Source: Sciscionella marina DSM 45152 (GTDB lineage Bacteria; Actinomycetota; Actinomycetes; Mycobacteriales; Pseudonocardiaceae). Taken from it: DNA of 64,000 nt. Numbering within the stretch: position 1 is the first letter of the stretch; each line of letters starts with the position of its first letter. The position numbers and the translations under genes were made by a program. Positions 19,022 to 27,785 of the stretch are shown here, piece by piece. The notes below the pieces were generated by a model. The model did no database searches. It was not told where the DNA came from and saw only the letters and a list, made by a program, of their open reading frames with translations. The stretch spans positions 248,001 to 312,000 of the forward strand of contig NZ_KB905392.1 of the NCBI RefSeq assembly GCF_000379465.1, written 5' to 3'.

Positions 19022-20274
19022 GGGCGGGTGTGCCCGTCCCCGTGCACGAGCCACTTCGTCGAGGTGAGCTCGGGAAGGCCGAGCGGGCCGCGTGCGTGGG
19101 TCTTCTGTGTGGAGATTCCGATCTCCGCACCCATGCCGAACTCCTCACCGTCGGTGAACGCGGTCGAGGCGTTCACCATGACCGCGGCGGCGTCCACCCG
19201 CGCGGTGAAGGCATCCGCGGTCGCGATGTCGCGGGTGACGATGGCCTCGGTGTGCCCGGTGGAGTGCGCCGCGATGTGTGCGATCGCGGCATCCAGGTCG
19301 GGCACCACGGCCGCGGCGATGTCCATCGCCAGGTACTCGGTGTCGAAGTCCCCGGCGGTCGCCGCGGCCACGTCCGAGGTGTGCTCGGCGAACCCTGGCT
19401 CGGCGTGTATCCGGACACCGGCCGCGTGCAGGGCCTTCGCGATCCGGGGCACGAACTCGGCGGCGATACCGGAGTGCACGAGCACGGTCTCGGCCGCGTT
19501 GCATACGCTCGGGCGCCGGGTCTTGGCGTTGAGCACGATGCGCTCGGCGATGTCCTGATCGGCCGCGGCATCCACGTACACGTGACAGTTCCCGACCCCG
19601 GTCTCCACCGTGGGCACCGTCGCCTCGGTGACCACGGTGTCGATCAGCCCGGCACCACCGCGGGGAATCACGAGGTCGACCAGTCCACGTGCGGTGATCA
19701 GGGCACGTACGCTCTCCCGGTCCTCGCTCGGCAGCAGCTGCACCGCATCGGCGGCCACCCCGGCGGACTCCAGGGACCCGCGCAGCACGCCGACCAGCGC
19801 CGTGTTCGAGCGGCGCGCGGACGAGGATCCGCGCAGCAGCGCGACATTCCCGGATTTGACGGCGAGCCCGGCCGCGTCCACGGTGACGTTCGGCCGCCCC
19901 TCGTAGACCATGCCGACCACCCCGAGCGGTACCCGCACCTGGCGGCAGCGCAGACCGTTCGGCAGCACGCTGCCGCGCACGGTCTCGCCGACCGGATCCG
20001 GAAGGGCGGCGACCGTGCGCAGGCCCGCGGCCATCGCCGCGATCCGCTCACCGGTCAGCGCGAGCCGGTCGAGCAGGGCCTCGCTCATCCCCTGCTCCCT
20101 GGCCGAGGCGAGATCCTCGGCATTGGCGGCGAGCACGGTGGCCGTCTCGGCCTCCAGCGCCGTGGCCATCGCCTCGAGCGCCGCGTCCTTGCGTTCCCGG
20201 GTGGCCCGCGCGAGTGGACCGGAGGCTTCCCGTGCCCTCCTGGCCGCTGCGTGCACCTGTTCGGTGATGCTCAT
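19018..20274 (-). CDS. proA: Gamma-glutamyl phosphate reductase
   Basis: 418 residues, the normal length. Aldehyde-dehydrogenase-like fold; catalytic Cys in [11 protein letters not shown] near residue 257, NADPH loop [10 protein letters not shown], and [11 protein letters not shown] near residue 110. Second step of proline synthesis. In many actinomycetes proA lies a few genes from nadD, as here. It heads a coupled group with the two RibD-like genes. Confidence 0.97.
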   Translation of the reverse strand: MSITEQVHAAARRAREASGPLARATRERKDAALEAMATALEAETATVLAANAEDLASAREQGMSEALLDRLALTGERIAAMAAGLRTVAALPDPVGETVRGSVLPNGLRCRQVRVPLGVVGMVYEGRPNVTVDAAGLAVKSGNVALLRGSSSARRSNTALVGVLRGSLESAGVAADAVQLLPSEDRESVRALITARGLVDLVIPRGGAGLIDTVVTEATVPTVETGVGNCHVYVDAAADQDIAERIVLNAKTRRPSVCNAAETVLVHSGIAAEFVPRIAKALHAAGVRIHAEPGFAEHTSDVAAATAGDFDTEYLAMDIAAAVVPDLDAAIAHIAAHSTGHTEAIVTRDIATADAFTARVDAAAVMVNASTAFTDGEEFGMGAEIGISTQKTHARGPLGLPELTSTKWLVHGDGHTRP

Positions 20275-20314
20275 GCTCTCAGGTTACGACAGCCGGGCCA
20301 CCCGATGGCGACGG

Positions 20315-21871
20315 TCACACTCCCTTCGCGAACGAGACCGAGGCGAGTGCTTCGAACAGGGCAACGACCGGATCACCCGGAGCCCGGACCGCCCGCCAGG
20401 CGATATAGCCGTCCGGGCGCACCAGGCAGGCTCCGCCGTCCTCGATGCCGTACCCGCGCCGGATCTCCTCGCGCAGCTGCTCGGCGAACTCCGGCCCGGT
20501 GAGGGACACGAGCTCGACCGGCACTCCGAGCCGTTTTTCCGCCGACCGGACTGCTTCCGCCCAGGCTTCCCCCTCGGCGAGCAGCACCCAGCCCACCTGG
20601 TAGAGGTCCAATGTGGACTCGTGCGGGCCGAGCCACAGATGCGGTGCCCGGGTTCCCGGCTGACCCGCCCAGTCCTCGGGGCGGCGCGCGGCGGGCAGTT
20701 CCTCACCCGCGCCGTGGATGGCAGCCGAACGGTACAGGTACCCGAAGGCCATGGCCGCGTCGTCGATGATCGGCGTGGGCGATGCACCGTCCTCGGCGTC
20801 CATCCGGGCGAAGATCTGGTCGTGACAGAGTCCGGCGACCGGGCGCCGTTCGGCCTCATAGGTGTCCAACAGCTCGGGGCGGGCCTGCCCGCCGAGCACG
20901 GCGGCCAGCTTGTACGCCAGGTTGTGCGCGTCCTCGATACCGGTGTTGGCGCTGTAGCCACCCCGGTTGGGCGGGAGGGTGTGCGCGGCGTCTCCGGTGA
21001 GCAACACCCGCCCTTCCCGGTAGCGTTGCGCGATTTCGGCCCGCACGTCGAAGACCCCGGTCGTGACGACCTCGATGGCCAGATCCGTCCTGCCGATCGC
21101 GCGGCGCACCAGGCCCTCGAGCACCGCGGGATCCGTCTCCTGCTGTCCGTGGAACAGCAACCACCGGCCGTCCCCATAGGTGGTGACGAACCCGCCGAAC
21201 TCCGGCTGGTCGATCACGAACTGGCAGAATCCCTGGCGCAGGTATTCGTTCAGATCCGCGCGGAAGAGCACGCTGCGCGAGGTCTGCAGATACCCCCGCC
21301 CGGAGCAGCCGATGCCGAGCGTCTCGCGGATTCCGCTCGCACACCCATCGGCGGCGATCAGGTAATCGGCCCGCATCGCGTAAACCGACCCGTCCGCCCC
21401 GCGCAGGACGGCGCGCACACCGTCCTCGTCCTGGCTGAACTCGAGCAGTTCGGTGCTCATCCGCACGTCCGCGGAGAACGAGCGCGCCTGGTCGCGCAGA
21501 ATGGGCTCGAGCCGGTCCTGCGCGATACCGGCTCCGGTACAGGGCGAGTACTCGATCTCCTCGGCGCGCCCGCCCGGAGTCCACGGCTGCTCCTCGAACC
21601 ACTGGCCGGCGAGGCTTTCCACCCGCACGCGGCGAACACCATGCCCCACTCCGCCCGCCGGCGGGCTGGCCGGAATCCGGTCGCCGAGACCCACCGCACG
21701 GTAGAGCTCCATGGTCCGGGGCGTGTACCCGATCGCCCTCGGATGCGGTGAACTGCCCGGGTGCCGCTCGACGAGCGCCGTCGGAACACCGCGCCAGGCG
21801 AGGAACAGCGCGGCCGAGGTACCGACCAGACCTCCACCGACCACGAGCACCGAAGTCGATTCCGTACGCAT
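20315..21871 (-). CDS. FAD-dependent aromatic/polyketide monooxygenase
   Basis: 518 residues. PheA/TfdB-type group A flavin hydroxylase: Rossmann GxGxxG at VLVVGGGLVGTSAAL (residues 9-23), GDAAHTLPPNRGGYSANTGIEDA carrying the GD motif near residue 300, and a thioredoxin-like C-terminal part. Relatives hydroxylate phenols or anthracycline-type polyketides and can inactivate drugs such as rifamycin or tetracycline. Divergent from a TetR gene with shared operators, so it is most likely an inducible detoxification enzyme. Good ribosome binding site AGGAGG before ATG 21871. Confidence 0.88.
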   Translation of the reverse strand: MRTESTSVLVVGGGLVGTSAALFLAWRGVPTALVERHPGSSPHPRAIGYTPRTMELYRAVGLGDRIPASPPAGGVGHGVRRVRVESLAGQWFEEQPWTPGGRAEEIEYSPCTGAGIAQDRLEPILRDQARSFSADVRMSTELLEFSQDEDGVRAVLRGADGSVYAMRADYLIAADGCASGIRETLGIGCSGRGYLQTSRSVLFRADLNEYLRQGFCQFVIDQPEFGGFVTTYGDGRWLLFHGQQETDPAVLEGLVRRAIGRTDLAIEVVTTGVFDVRAEIAQRYREGRVLLTGDAAHTLPPNRGGYSANTGIEDAHNLAYKLAAVLGGQARPELLDTYEAERRPVAGLCHDQIFARMDAEDGASPTPIIDDAAMAFGYLYRSAAIHGAGEELPAARRPEDWAGQPGTRAPHLWLGPHESTLDLYQVGWVLLAEGEAWAEAVRSAEKRLGVPVELVSLTGPEFAEQLREEIRRGYGIEDGGACLVRPDGYIAWRAVRAPGDPVVALFEALASVSFAKGV

Positions 21872-21889
21872 AACGCCACCTCCTGGATC

Positions 21890-21936
21890 TATACGATGTA
21901 TCTATCGATACAGTGTATCGCTCGAGGTCTTGTATC
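21890..21936. promoter_or_regulatory. TetR operator array between monooxygenase and regulator
   Basis: GATACA-G-TGTATC (21907-21919) is a perfect 6-1-6 palindrome. TGTATC recurs at 21897-21902, 21914-21919 and 21931-21936, exactly 17 bases apart. The first copy forms an imperfect palindrome (TATACGATGTATC). It lies in the 101-base divergent spacer, as expected for operators bound by the adjacent TetR protein to control both genes. Confidence 0.7.
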
Positions 21937-21972
21937 GTGAGTTCCGTCCGACTGGAAGCAGGGCGAGGTGTG

Positions 21973-22704
21973 ATGGTGCGCAAGCAGGCCGAGGAATACG
22001 CGACCGTGTGGGAACGTCCCGAGCCGGTCGAACGCCCCGTGCTCAGCTCACTGAGCAGGGACCGGATCGTGCGGGCCGCGATCGAACTCGCGGACGCCGA
22101 GGGCCTGGGCGCGGTCTCGTTCCGCCGGATCGCCGGCGTACTCGAGGCCGGGCCGATGCGGCTCTACGGCTACCTTGCCACGAAGGAGGAGCTGTTCGAC
22201 CTCATGGTCGACGCGGTGTACGCGGAGATCGTCCCGGCGAACACGTCCGCATCCGGCTGGCGCGCACGGCTGACCGAGATCGCCCACCGCACAAGGGAAA
22301 CGGCTCTGCGCCATGACTGGCTCGTGGATCTGTTCGGTGGGCGGCCGAACATCGGGCCCAACGGCCTCGCCTTCCATGAGGCCTCGCTGGCCGCGCTCGA
22401 CGAAGTGGCCGGTTTCGAACAGGTGGACACGATGATGGACGCGATCGGCGCGGTGCACGGCTACGTGCTCGGCGCGGTGCGCGCCGAGGTCACCGAACGG
22501 CGCGCCGAGCGCGCCACCGGCATGGACGAACAGCACTGGCAGCAGGCGAACGGTGCCTATATGACGAAGATGCTCGCCACCGGTGCCTACCCGATGCTGG
22601 CCAGGGTCGTCGAGGACGCGAGCCATCCGGCACCCGGGACCGCGTTCACCGCCCGGCTCGAAGCGGTGCTCGACGGGATCGAGGCCCGGTTCCGGACGGC
22701 CTGA
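21973..22704 (+). CDS. TetR-family repressor divergent to the FAD monooxygenase
   Basis: 243 residues from ATG 21973 with GGGCGAGGTG upstream; an earlier ATG at 21913 lies within the operators and is unlikely. HTH near residues 38-60 (GAVSFRRIAGVLEAGPMRLYGYLATKEELF). The C-terminal part is of the TetR_C type seen in TetR-class and AcrR-like repressors of flavin monooxygenases or exporters. The divergent layout and palindromes argue for local control of the monooxygenase and of itself. Confidence 0.87.
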   Translation: MVRKQAEEYATVWERPEPVERPVLSSLSRDRIVRAAIELADAEGLGAVSFRRIAGVLEAGPMRLYGYLATKEELFDLMVDAVYAEIVPANTSASGWRARLTEIAHRTRETALRHDWLVDLFGGRPNIGPNGLAFHEASLAALDEVAGFEQVDTMMDAIGAVHGYVLGAVRAEVTERRAERATGMDEQHWQQANGAYMTKMLATGAYPMLARVVEDASHPAPGTAFTARLEAVLDGIEARFRTA

Positions 22705-22714
22705 TCCGGATCAG
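22701..22714. repeat. Perfect 14-bp palindrome at convergent gene ends
   Basis: CTGATCCGGATCAG overlaps the TetR stop codon and abuts the stop of the convergent acyltransferase gene. It could be the core of a small terminator, although the loop would be tight. Confidence 0.4.
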
Positions 22715-24763
22715 CTAGGTCCGCCAGCCGAGTTTGTCGTCGATCGCGCTCTCCCAGATCGGCGCCATGGTGCGCAGATAGGTCGCGCTCGGGTGATTGT
22801 CGTCCAGATAGACATACACGTTCCCGATCACCGGCGGACAGACGGTATCCGTGCACAGATAATTGCTGAAATCCAGGAAGTCGGTGTTCTCCGGGAGATT
22901 CTTCACTTTCTCGTACGGCGGCTTGTCGGCGAGATATTCCTTGCGCACCGCACCACAACTCGGGTTGTCCTTCCCCTTGGCCTGCACGCAGTTGGGCGGG
23001 GAGAACGAGAACCTCGGAGTGTCGCGCACGGCCAGCACCGGGATACCGGCCTTGCCGAGCCGCCGCCACTGTTCGGCGAAACCGGGAGGCGTGGACTCGG
23101 TGAGTCCTTTTTGGACATTGCGGCTGGCCAGCGTGATCACCGCGTCCGGATGCATCTTGACGATCTCGCGTTCGGCGGCCTTGTTGAAGTTCACACAGGA
23201 CCGATCGCCCGGCGCGTCCTCGGATTTCGTGGAGAACGGGCAGGCGCCCTTGAGCATGGAGACGAGCTGCCAGTTGCGCCGCTTCGAGATGTCGTTGAGC
23301 GGGGCGATGAACTGCTGAGCGTGGGAATCACCGACGATGACGACCCGCTTGCTCGGCTTGCCGTTCGTCGGCGACTTGCAGATCGAGAGTTCCTTGTCCA
23401 GCGCGGACGGCGTGCACTGCCGCTGGCGCACCACGGCCCAGTCGTTGGGCAGCGAGATCAGTGAGGGGCGGATCTCCGGTTGCTCGTCCCCGGCGTACTG
23501 GAAACCGGGCTGCTGCGCCCGCGCGCCGGGATAGTTGGGATCCGAGGCATCGGCGAGCTGGGACTTCTTGATCTCCTGCTGGGAGAGCAACTGCCAGCCG
23601 CCGGCGAGCACCAGGGTCGGCACGAGCGCGATCACGGCGAACCGGTAGGCGCCCCAGCGGTTGTTCACCCCGATCTTGGAATCGCGCACCGGGCTCTCGA
23701 TGAAGTGGTAGCTCAGCATCGCGAGCACCAGCGAGGCGGCGAGCAGCACCAGGCCACCACGCAGGCCGATCGTGTCCCGGTCGAGCGCGAGCAGCCAGAA
23801 CAGCATCAGCGGCCAGTGCCACAGGTACAGCGAATAGCTGATGTTGCCGAGATACTCCAGCGGTTTGGAGGCGAGCAGGAAGTCCGCGCCGAACTTGCTC
23901 TCGGTCGCGCCCGCCATGATGGTCAGCGCCGCGGACATGGTCGGCCACAGCGCGACGTAACCGGGGAACACGGTGCCGACGTCGATGACGAGCCCGCAGG
24001 ACACGATCCCGACCACGCCGATCCAGCCGAGCACGATCCGCAGCACCCTCGGCAGCACGATCGCGTCGATGAACAACGCGAGCAGCCCGCCGAGCGCGAA
24101 TTCCCATACCCGGGTGAAGGAGTTGAAGTAGGCGTACTGCTGGTTCACATCGGTGAGGTAGACGGAGTACGCGAGCGAGGCGAGGAACACCACCGCGAGC
24201 ACCACCGCCACCACGCCGGAAAGCTTGCGCTTCAACACCTTCCGGGCCAGCAGCGCGATCCCGAAGATCAACAGCGGCCAGACGAGATAGAACTGGCCCT
24301 GGATGGAAAGCGACCAGTAGTGCTGGGCGAAGCTCTGCGTGTTGTGCCGTGCGAAGTAGTTCACCGAGTCCGCGGCGAGTTGCCAGTTCTCGTAGTACAG
24401 CGCCGAGGCGACCGTTTCCTTGATGGTCTGCAGCCAGCGGTCCTGCGGAAGCAGGGCGAGGCTGACCGCCATGCACACCACGAGCACGGTCAGCGCGGCG
24501 GGAAGCAGCCGCTTGAACATCCGGCCCCACATCGCCCGGAACTGGATGCCCTTGCCGCTCGCGGCGCGCACCAGCTGACCGGTGATCAGGAACCCGGAGA
24601 TCAGGAAGAAGATGTCCACGCCGCCGGAGATCCGGTTGAACCAGATGTGGTAGGCGACGACCAGCAACGCGGCGAGCGCTCTGACACCCTGCAGTTCCGG
24701 GCGATACTTGCGCTTCGCCTGGGACGTGGCCTGCCTGTCGGGCACGGCGAGCGAATGCGCCAT
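22715..24763 (-). CDS. OafA-like acyltransferase with SGNH domain
   Basis: 682 residues. Acyltransferase-3 membrane domain with about ten helices (start YRPELQGVRALAALLVVAYH with the catalytic-type His, then DIFFLISGFLIT), an eleventh helix, and a C-terminal extracytoplasmic SGNH hydrolase-like domain (VVIVGDSHAQQF; DDNHPSATY with Asp and His). Members O-acetylate cell-surface sugars or peptidoglycan. It stands alone, with no glycosyltransferase neighbours. The architecture is clear; the acceptor is unknown. Confidence 0.9.
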   Translation of the reverse strand: MAHSLAVPDRQATSQAKRKYRPELQGVRALAALLVVAYHIWFNRISGGVDIFFLISGFLITGQLVRAASGKGIQFRAMWGRMFKRLLPAALTVLVVCMAVSLALLPQDRWLQTIKETVASALYYENWQLAADSVNYFARHNTQSFAQHYWSLSIQGQFYLVWPLLIFGIALLARKVLKRKLSGVVAVVLAVVFLASLAYSVYLTDVNQQYAYFNSFTRVWEFALGGLLALFIDAIVLPRVLRIVLGWIGVVGIVSCGLVIDVGTVFPGYVALWPTMSAALTIMAGATESKFGADFLLASKPLEYLGNISYSLYLWHWPLMLFWLLALDRDTIGLRGGLVLLAASLVLAMLSYHFIESPVRDSKIGVNNRWGAYRFAVIALVPTLVLAGGWQLLSQQEIKKSQLADASDPNYPGARAQQPGFQYAGDEQPEIRPSLISLPNDWAVVRQRQCTPSALDKELSICKSPTNGKPSKRVVIVGDSHAQQFIAPLNDISKRRNWQLVSMLKGACPFSTKSEDAPGDRSCVNFNKAAEREIVKMHPDAVITLASRNVQKGLTESTPPGFAEQWRRLGKAGIPVLAVRDTPRFSFSPPNCVQAKGKDNPSCGAVRKEYLADKPPYEKVKNLPENTDFLDFSNYLCTDTVCPPVIGNVYVYLDDNHPSATYLRTMAPIWESAIDDKLGWRT

Positions 24764-24854
24764 CGTCGCGTCCTCCGCGGTCGTTGCTGGATTGGGGCTG
24801 CTGAACGCCGGCTCACGATACCTGGACCGGTGCCATGACCCCGAATCCGGCCGT

Positions 24855-25484
24855 CTATTTGCGCCCGAACACGAAGATCAGCACGGTTGCGACAACCGCG
24901 AGCAGAACACCCAGAATGCCCCAGGCGGTGGGCTTGCGGTGCCAGGCCCTGCCGAGGTCCATCGCGACCCGGCCCGGTCCGGTGAACAGCAACGCCAGCG
25001 CGGAGGCCGCGAGCACGAGCTCGTACTCGAAACCTCCGGTCGCACTGGTGAAGAAACCGGTCCCGGCCTTCATGTAGAGCGCGTTCCCGAGCACACCGAG
25101 CACGGCTGCCGCGCCGAGCGGGGTGAGCAGGCCGAGCACCAACAGTGCCCCGCCGACCAGTTCCGACCAGCCGGTCACGTAGGCGAGCACCGTGGTGTGA
25201 CCGAAACCCATCTGGCCGAGATACATGGAGAACCCGTTGATACCCGGACCGCCGAAGAGACCGAAGATCTTCTGCAGGCCGTGCGCACCGACCGTGAGAC
25301 CGACGACGATCCGCAGCACGAGCAGGCCGAAGTCCGCCCCCACGTGCCAGGTGATCTGCCTGCGTGGTTCCTCCGACTCGGTGGTGCCGATCCCGGAAAG
25401 CAGTGAGGTATTGCCGAACTGGCTGGTCGGCTGCTCCGCCGAGCCGGGGTTCTCGCCGACGGGCCGGTCGTCGCTATCAGTCAT
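24855..25484 (-). CDS. DoxX-family membrane protein
   Basis: 209 residues. A polar, acidic N-terminal tail of about 45 residues, then a four-helix DoxX domain (FGLLVLRIVVGLTVGAHGLQKIF, later WSELVGGALLVLGLLTPLGA), plus an extra C-terminal helix ending FVFGRK. DoxX proteins are quinone- or thiol-associated membrane proteins; in mycobacteria one works with superoxide dismutase and SseA, but no such partner is here. Confidence 0.85.
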   Translation of the reverse strand: MTDSDDRPVGENPGSAEQPTSQFGNTSLLSGIGTTESEEPRRQITWHVGADFGLLVLRIVVGLTVGAHGLQKIFGLFGGPGINGFSMYLGQMGFGHTTVLAYVTGWSELVGGALLVLGLLTPLGAAAVLGVLGNALYMKAGTGFFTSATGGFEYELVLAASALALLFTGPGRVAMDLGRAWHRKPTAWGILGVLLAVVATVLIFVFGRK

Positions 25485-25551
25485 GATGCCGCCTCACAGT
25501 CGTCTGACCAATGCTGAGTTTGGGGGGTAAACGGTACGTCACCCTCTGCCG

Positions 25552-26091
25552 CTAATCGGAACCGACCGCGACACCGAGCCGAGCCGCCGTGTACGCGAAG
25601 ACCGCCTCCGTTGAGCGGCCGAACAAGACAAACCGGACTTCACCTGGGAATTCGTGGTCGGTCACGGCCTCGAGGGCGATCCGCGCCGCCGAGTCGAGCG
25701 GCCAGCCGAAGGCACCCGTGGAGATCGCTGGAAAGGCCACCGAGCCCACACCGAGCTCGCCGGCGAGCGTGAGCGAATTGTGGTGCGCCGCGATCAGGAT
25801 CGCCGACCGGTCGATACTGGCGGAGTACACCGGACCCACCGTGTGGATCACATACTCGGCGGGCAGTTCGCCCGCACCGGTCGCCACCGCCGCACCCGCG
25901 GGCAGACCATCGCGGTACCGCCCGGCACGCAGTTCCCGGCACTCCTCGAGGATGCGCGGACCACCACGGCGGTGGATAGCGCCGTCTACTCCGCCGCCAC
26001 CGAGCAGGCCGGAGTTCGCCGCGTTCACGATGGCGCCGACCCGCTGCTCGGTGAGGTCACCAGTACGGATAGTGATACGTGCCACAGGCAC
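25552..26091 (-). CDS. Macro-domain ADP-ribosyl/O-acetyl-ADP-ribose hydrolase
   Basis: 179 residues from GTG 26091. A single macro domain of the MacroD/YmdB type: GAIVNAANSGLLGGGGVDGAIHRRGG (ADP-ribose loop 1), YVIHTVGPVY, and PAISTGAFGWPLD (loop 2). Removes ADP-ribose from proteins or deacetylates O-acetyl-ADP-ribose. No ADP-ribosyltransferase or toxin partner is adjacent. Next to the Zur-regulated MRF gene but separated from it by 12 bases. Confidence 0.92.
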   Translation of the reverse strand: MPVARITIRTGDLTEQRVGAIVNAANSGLLGGGGVDGAIHRRGGPRILEECRELRAGRYRDGLPAGAAVATGAGELPAEYVIHTVGPVYSASIDRSAILIAAHHNSLTLAGELGVGSVAFPAISTGAFGWPLDSAARIALEAVTDHEFPGEVRFVLFGRSTEAVFAYTAARLGVAVGSD

Positions 26092-26103
26092 ATGATGCCA
26101 GGT

Positions 26104-27279
26104 TCAGCTTTGGCTCCCACAGGGCTCGTCCTCGAACAGCTGGAACGGGTCGGGCAGCGCACGCCAGCCGTCCTGCCCCTCGGCGAGCTCGGCATCGGTG
26201 AGCAGCGCGCCGTTCAGCGCCTCGGTGATCCGTTCCGGATCCGCCTCGTGCACCAGGACCAGCAGGTGCTGCTCCCGGTCCCCGTAATAGGGATCCCAGC
26301 GCAGTGCCGCGGTCGCGGATCGCAGCGGAGCGGCCTGCTCCCATTCGTCCGGCGCGGCACACAGCCACGGCCCCAGATATCCCAGCCACAGCGCACCACC
26401 CGCCGACTCGAGCCAGAGGCTCGCCTCCGGCTTGCTCGCCAGCCAGATCCGGCCCCATGCGGTGACCACCCCGTCCAGTAGCACCTCCATCGCCTCGGCG
26501 AACCGTTTCGGATGCAGCGGACGGCGCGCGTCGAACTCGGTGAGCACGATGCCGTGCTCGGCATGCAGCGGCGGGGTGCCGCGCAACAGCGGACCGTGCG
26601 GATCGTCCGCCTCGCCACGGCGCGCCTCCGCGGGCAACCGTTCCAGCAGTTGCCCGACTTCGCGCCCCGTGGTGCGCACGGCCGCCGGGGCGAGCCGGTC
26701 GAGCACGGCGAGGGTCTGCGGATCGGCGGAGCGGGCGAGCACCAGGACATCGGCGAAGGCGACCGCACCGGTGGCCACGTGCGCGACCGTGCGCTCGTCC
26801 TCGGTCCCGGCGCCGAGCCCCATCTCCACCAGCGTCTCGTCCCCGGTCGCGCGCCGGAACCAGTTCTCCGGATCGATCACGACGAGCACCGCGGCGATGT
26901 CCAGCACCTCGCACACGGTGCCTGGCCCGTCCTCGTCCTCGACCAGGAGCGTGGACAGCGCCCCACACACCGATTCCGGTTCCATCGCGGGATCCAGGTG
27001 CAGCACGATGCGCGGCACCCGGTTCCTGGCCAGCCTGCGCAGCAGTGGCAGCACATCCTCGCGCAGGGTGCACGAGGCACAGCCGTGCGCCAGTTCGAGC
27101 ACCGTCTCGCGCACATCCTCCGCGGTGCGCACGGTGCGCCGCACGATCCCTTCGGTCAGCGAACGCAGATCGTGGTGCACGAGCACGGCACCCTCGACCT
27201 CGTGCATGGCCGATTCGGCGGTCTCGCGGGCCACATCGGAGGCGAGTCCGCCGACGAGGAGCAACTGACTGCGGGACAT
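26104..27279 (-). CDS. MRF-type CobW-family protein recruiting the hibernation factor
   Basis: 391 residues from ATG 27279 (GTG 27285 possible). CobW/ZNG1 superfamily: HGCASCTLREDVLPLLRRL near residue 67, RIVLHLDPAMEPESVC, and the CobW C-terminal domain (IVLTEFDARRPLHPKRF, then WLESAGGALWLGYLGPWL). It resembles Rv0106, described as the MPY-recruitment factor that acts on zinc-free ribosomes. The N-terminus LLLVGGLASDVARE lacks a GxxxxGKT Walker A, so GTPase activity is doubtful. Divergent from zinc-free rpmB-rpmG with Zur boxes between them. Its last residues include DEPCGSQS. Confidence 0.85.
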   Translation of the reverse strand: MSRSQLLLVGGLASDVARETAESAMHEVEGAVLVHHDLRSLTEGIVRRTVRTAEDVRETVLELAHGCASCTLREDVLPLLRRLARNRVPRIVLHLDPAMEPESVCGALSTLLVEDEDGPGTVCEVLDIAAVLVVIDPENWFRRATGDETLVEMGLGAGTEDERTVAHVATGAVAFADVLVLARSADPQTLAVLDRLAPAAVRTTGREVGQLLERLPAEARRGEADDPHGPLLRGTPPLHAEHGIVLTEFDARRPLHPKRFAEAMEVLLDGVVTAWGRIWLASKPEASLWLESAGGALWLGYLGPWLCAAPDEWEQAAPLRSATAALRWDPYYGDREQHLLVLVHEADPERITEALNGALLTDAELAEGQDGWRALPDPFQLFEDEPCGSQS

Positions 27280-27295
27280 AGACACCCATCCTTGT

Positions 27296-27310
27296 TGACA
27301 ATCATTTTCA
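27296..27310. promoter_or_regulatory. Zur box in front of the MRF gene
   Basis: TGACAATCATTTTCA is a 7-1-7 palindrome with one mismatched pair, matching the TGAAAATNATTTTCA-like Zur consensus of actinobacteria. It is 17 bases from the MRF start and so suited to block its transcription when zinc is sufficient. Confidence 0.75.
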
Positions 27311-27348
27311 AAAGACTTCCCGCCATGGTAGCGTCACGTTGCCGTTAT

Positions 27349-27363
27349 TGAAAATGATTCTCA
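27349..27363. promoter_or_regulatory. Zur box in front of rpmB-rpmG
   Basis: TGAAAATGATTCTCA, a near-perfect Zur palindrome, ends 15 bases before the rpmB start and just ahead of its ribosome binding site GAGGAGGGA. Centre-to-centre distance to the MRF box is 53 bases. Confidence 0.82.
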
Positions 27364-27378
27364 TCATGAGGAGGGATC

Positions 27379-27615
27379 GTGTCGCAGGTGTGTCAGGTAA
27401 CCGGGCGCGCGCCGGGCTTCGGGAACCGGGTCGCGCACTCGAACAAGCGCACGAAGCGCCGGTGGAACCCCAATCTGCAGCGCCGCCGCTACTGGCTGCC
27501 CTCGGCGAAACGATGGATCACGCTCACCGTCTCGGCCAAGGGCATCAAGACGATCGACAAGCGCGGGATCGAATCGGTCGCCGCGGAACTGCGCCGCAAG
27601 GGAGTACGGATCTGA
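27379..27615 (+). CDS. rpmB: 50S ribosomal protein L28, zinc-free paralogue
   Basis: 78 residues from GTG 27379. Starts [28 protein letters not shown], the bL28 signature. The zinc form has two CxxC pairs; here only one Cys remains, so this is the C-minus form used when zinc is scarce. Paired with a C-minus L33 in the next gene. Two Zur boxes in the upstream spacer predict induction by zinc starvation. Confidence 0.95.
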   Translation: MSQVCQVTGRAPGFGNRVAHSNKRTKRRWNPNLQRRRYWLPSAKRWITLTVSAKGIKTIDKRGIESVAAELRRKGVRI

Positions 27616-27782
27616 TGGCGGCGAACAACGAGCTGCGCCCGATCGTGAAGCTGCGCTCCACCGCGGGCACCGGGTACACCTACGTCACCCGCAAGAACCG
27701 GCGCAACGATCCGGACCGGCTGGTGCTGCGCAAGTACGACCCGATCGCGCGGGCGCACGTCGAGTTCCGCGAACAGCGCTAG
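27615..27782 (+). CDS. rpmG: 50S ribosomal protein L33, zinc-free paralogue
   Basis: 55 residues from ATG 27615, overlapping the rpmB stop by one base (TGATG). [33 protein letters not shown] is a bL33 sequence with no cysteine, so it is the C-minus form. In M. tuberculosis the equivalent operon continues with rpsN2 and rpsR2; here it ends after rpmG, three bases from a convergent dehydrogenase gene, so zinc-free S14 and S18, if present, are elsewhere. Confidence 0.95.
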   Translation: MAANNELRPIVKLRSTAGTGYTYVTRKNRRNDPDRLVLRKYDPIARAHVEFREQR

Positions 27783-27785
27783 GCT

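Noticed and set aside
16191-20502. Long plus-strand frames opposite nadD, the RibD-like genes and proA
   Set aside because: Shadow frames produced by high GC at third positions. The minus-strand genes have conserved catalytic motifs.
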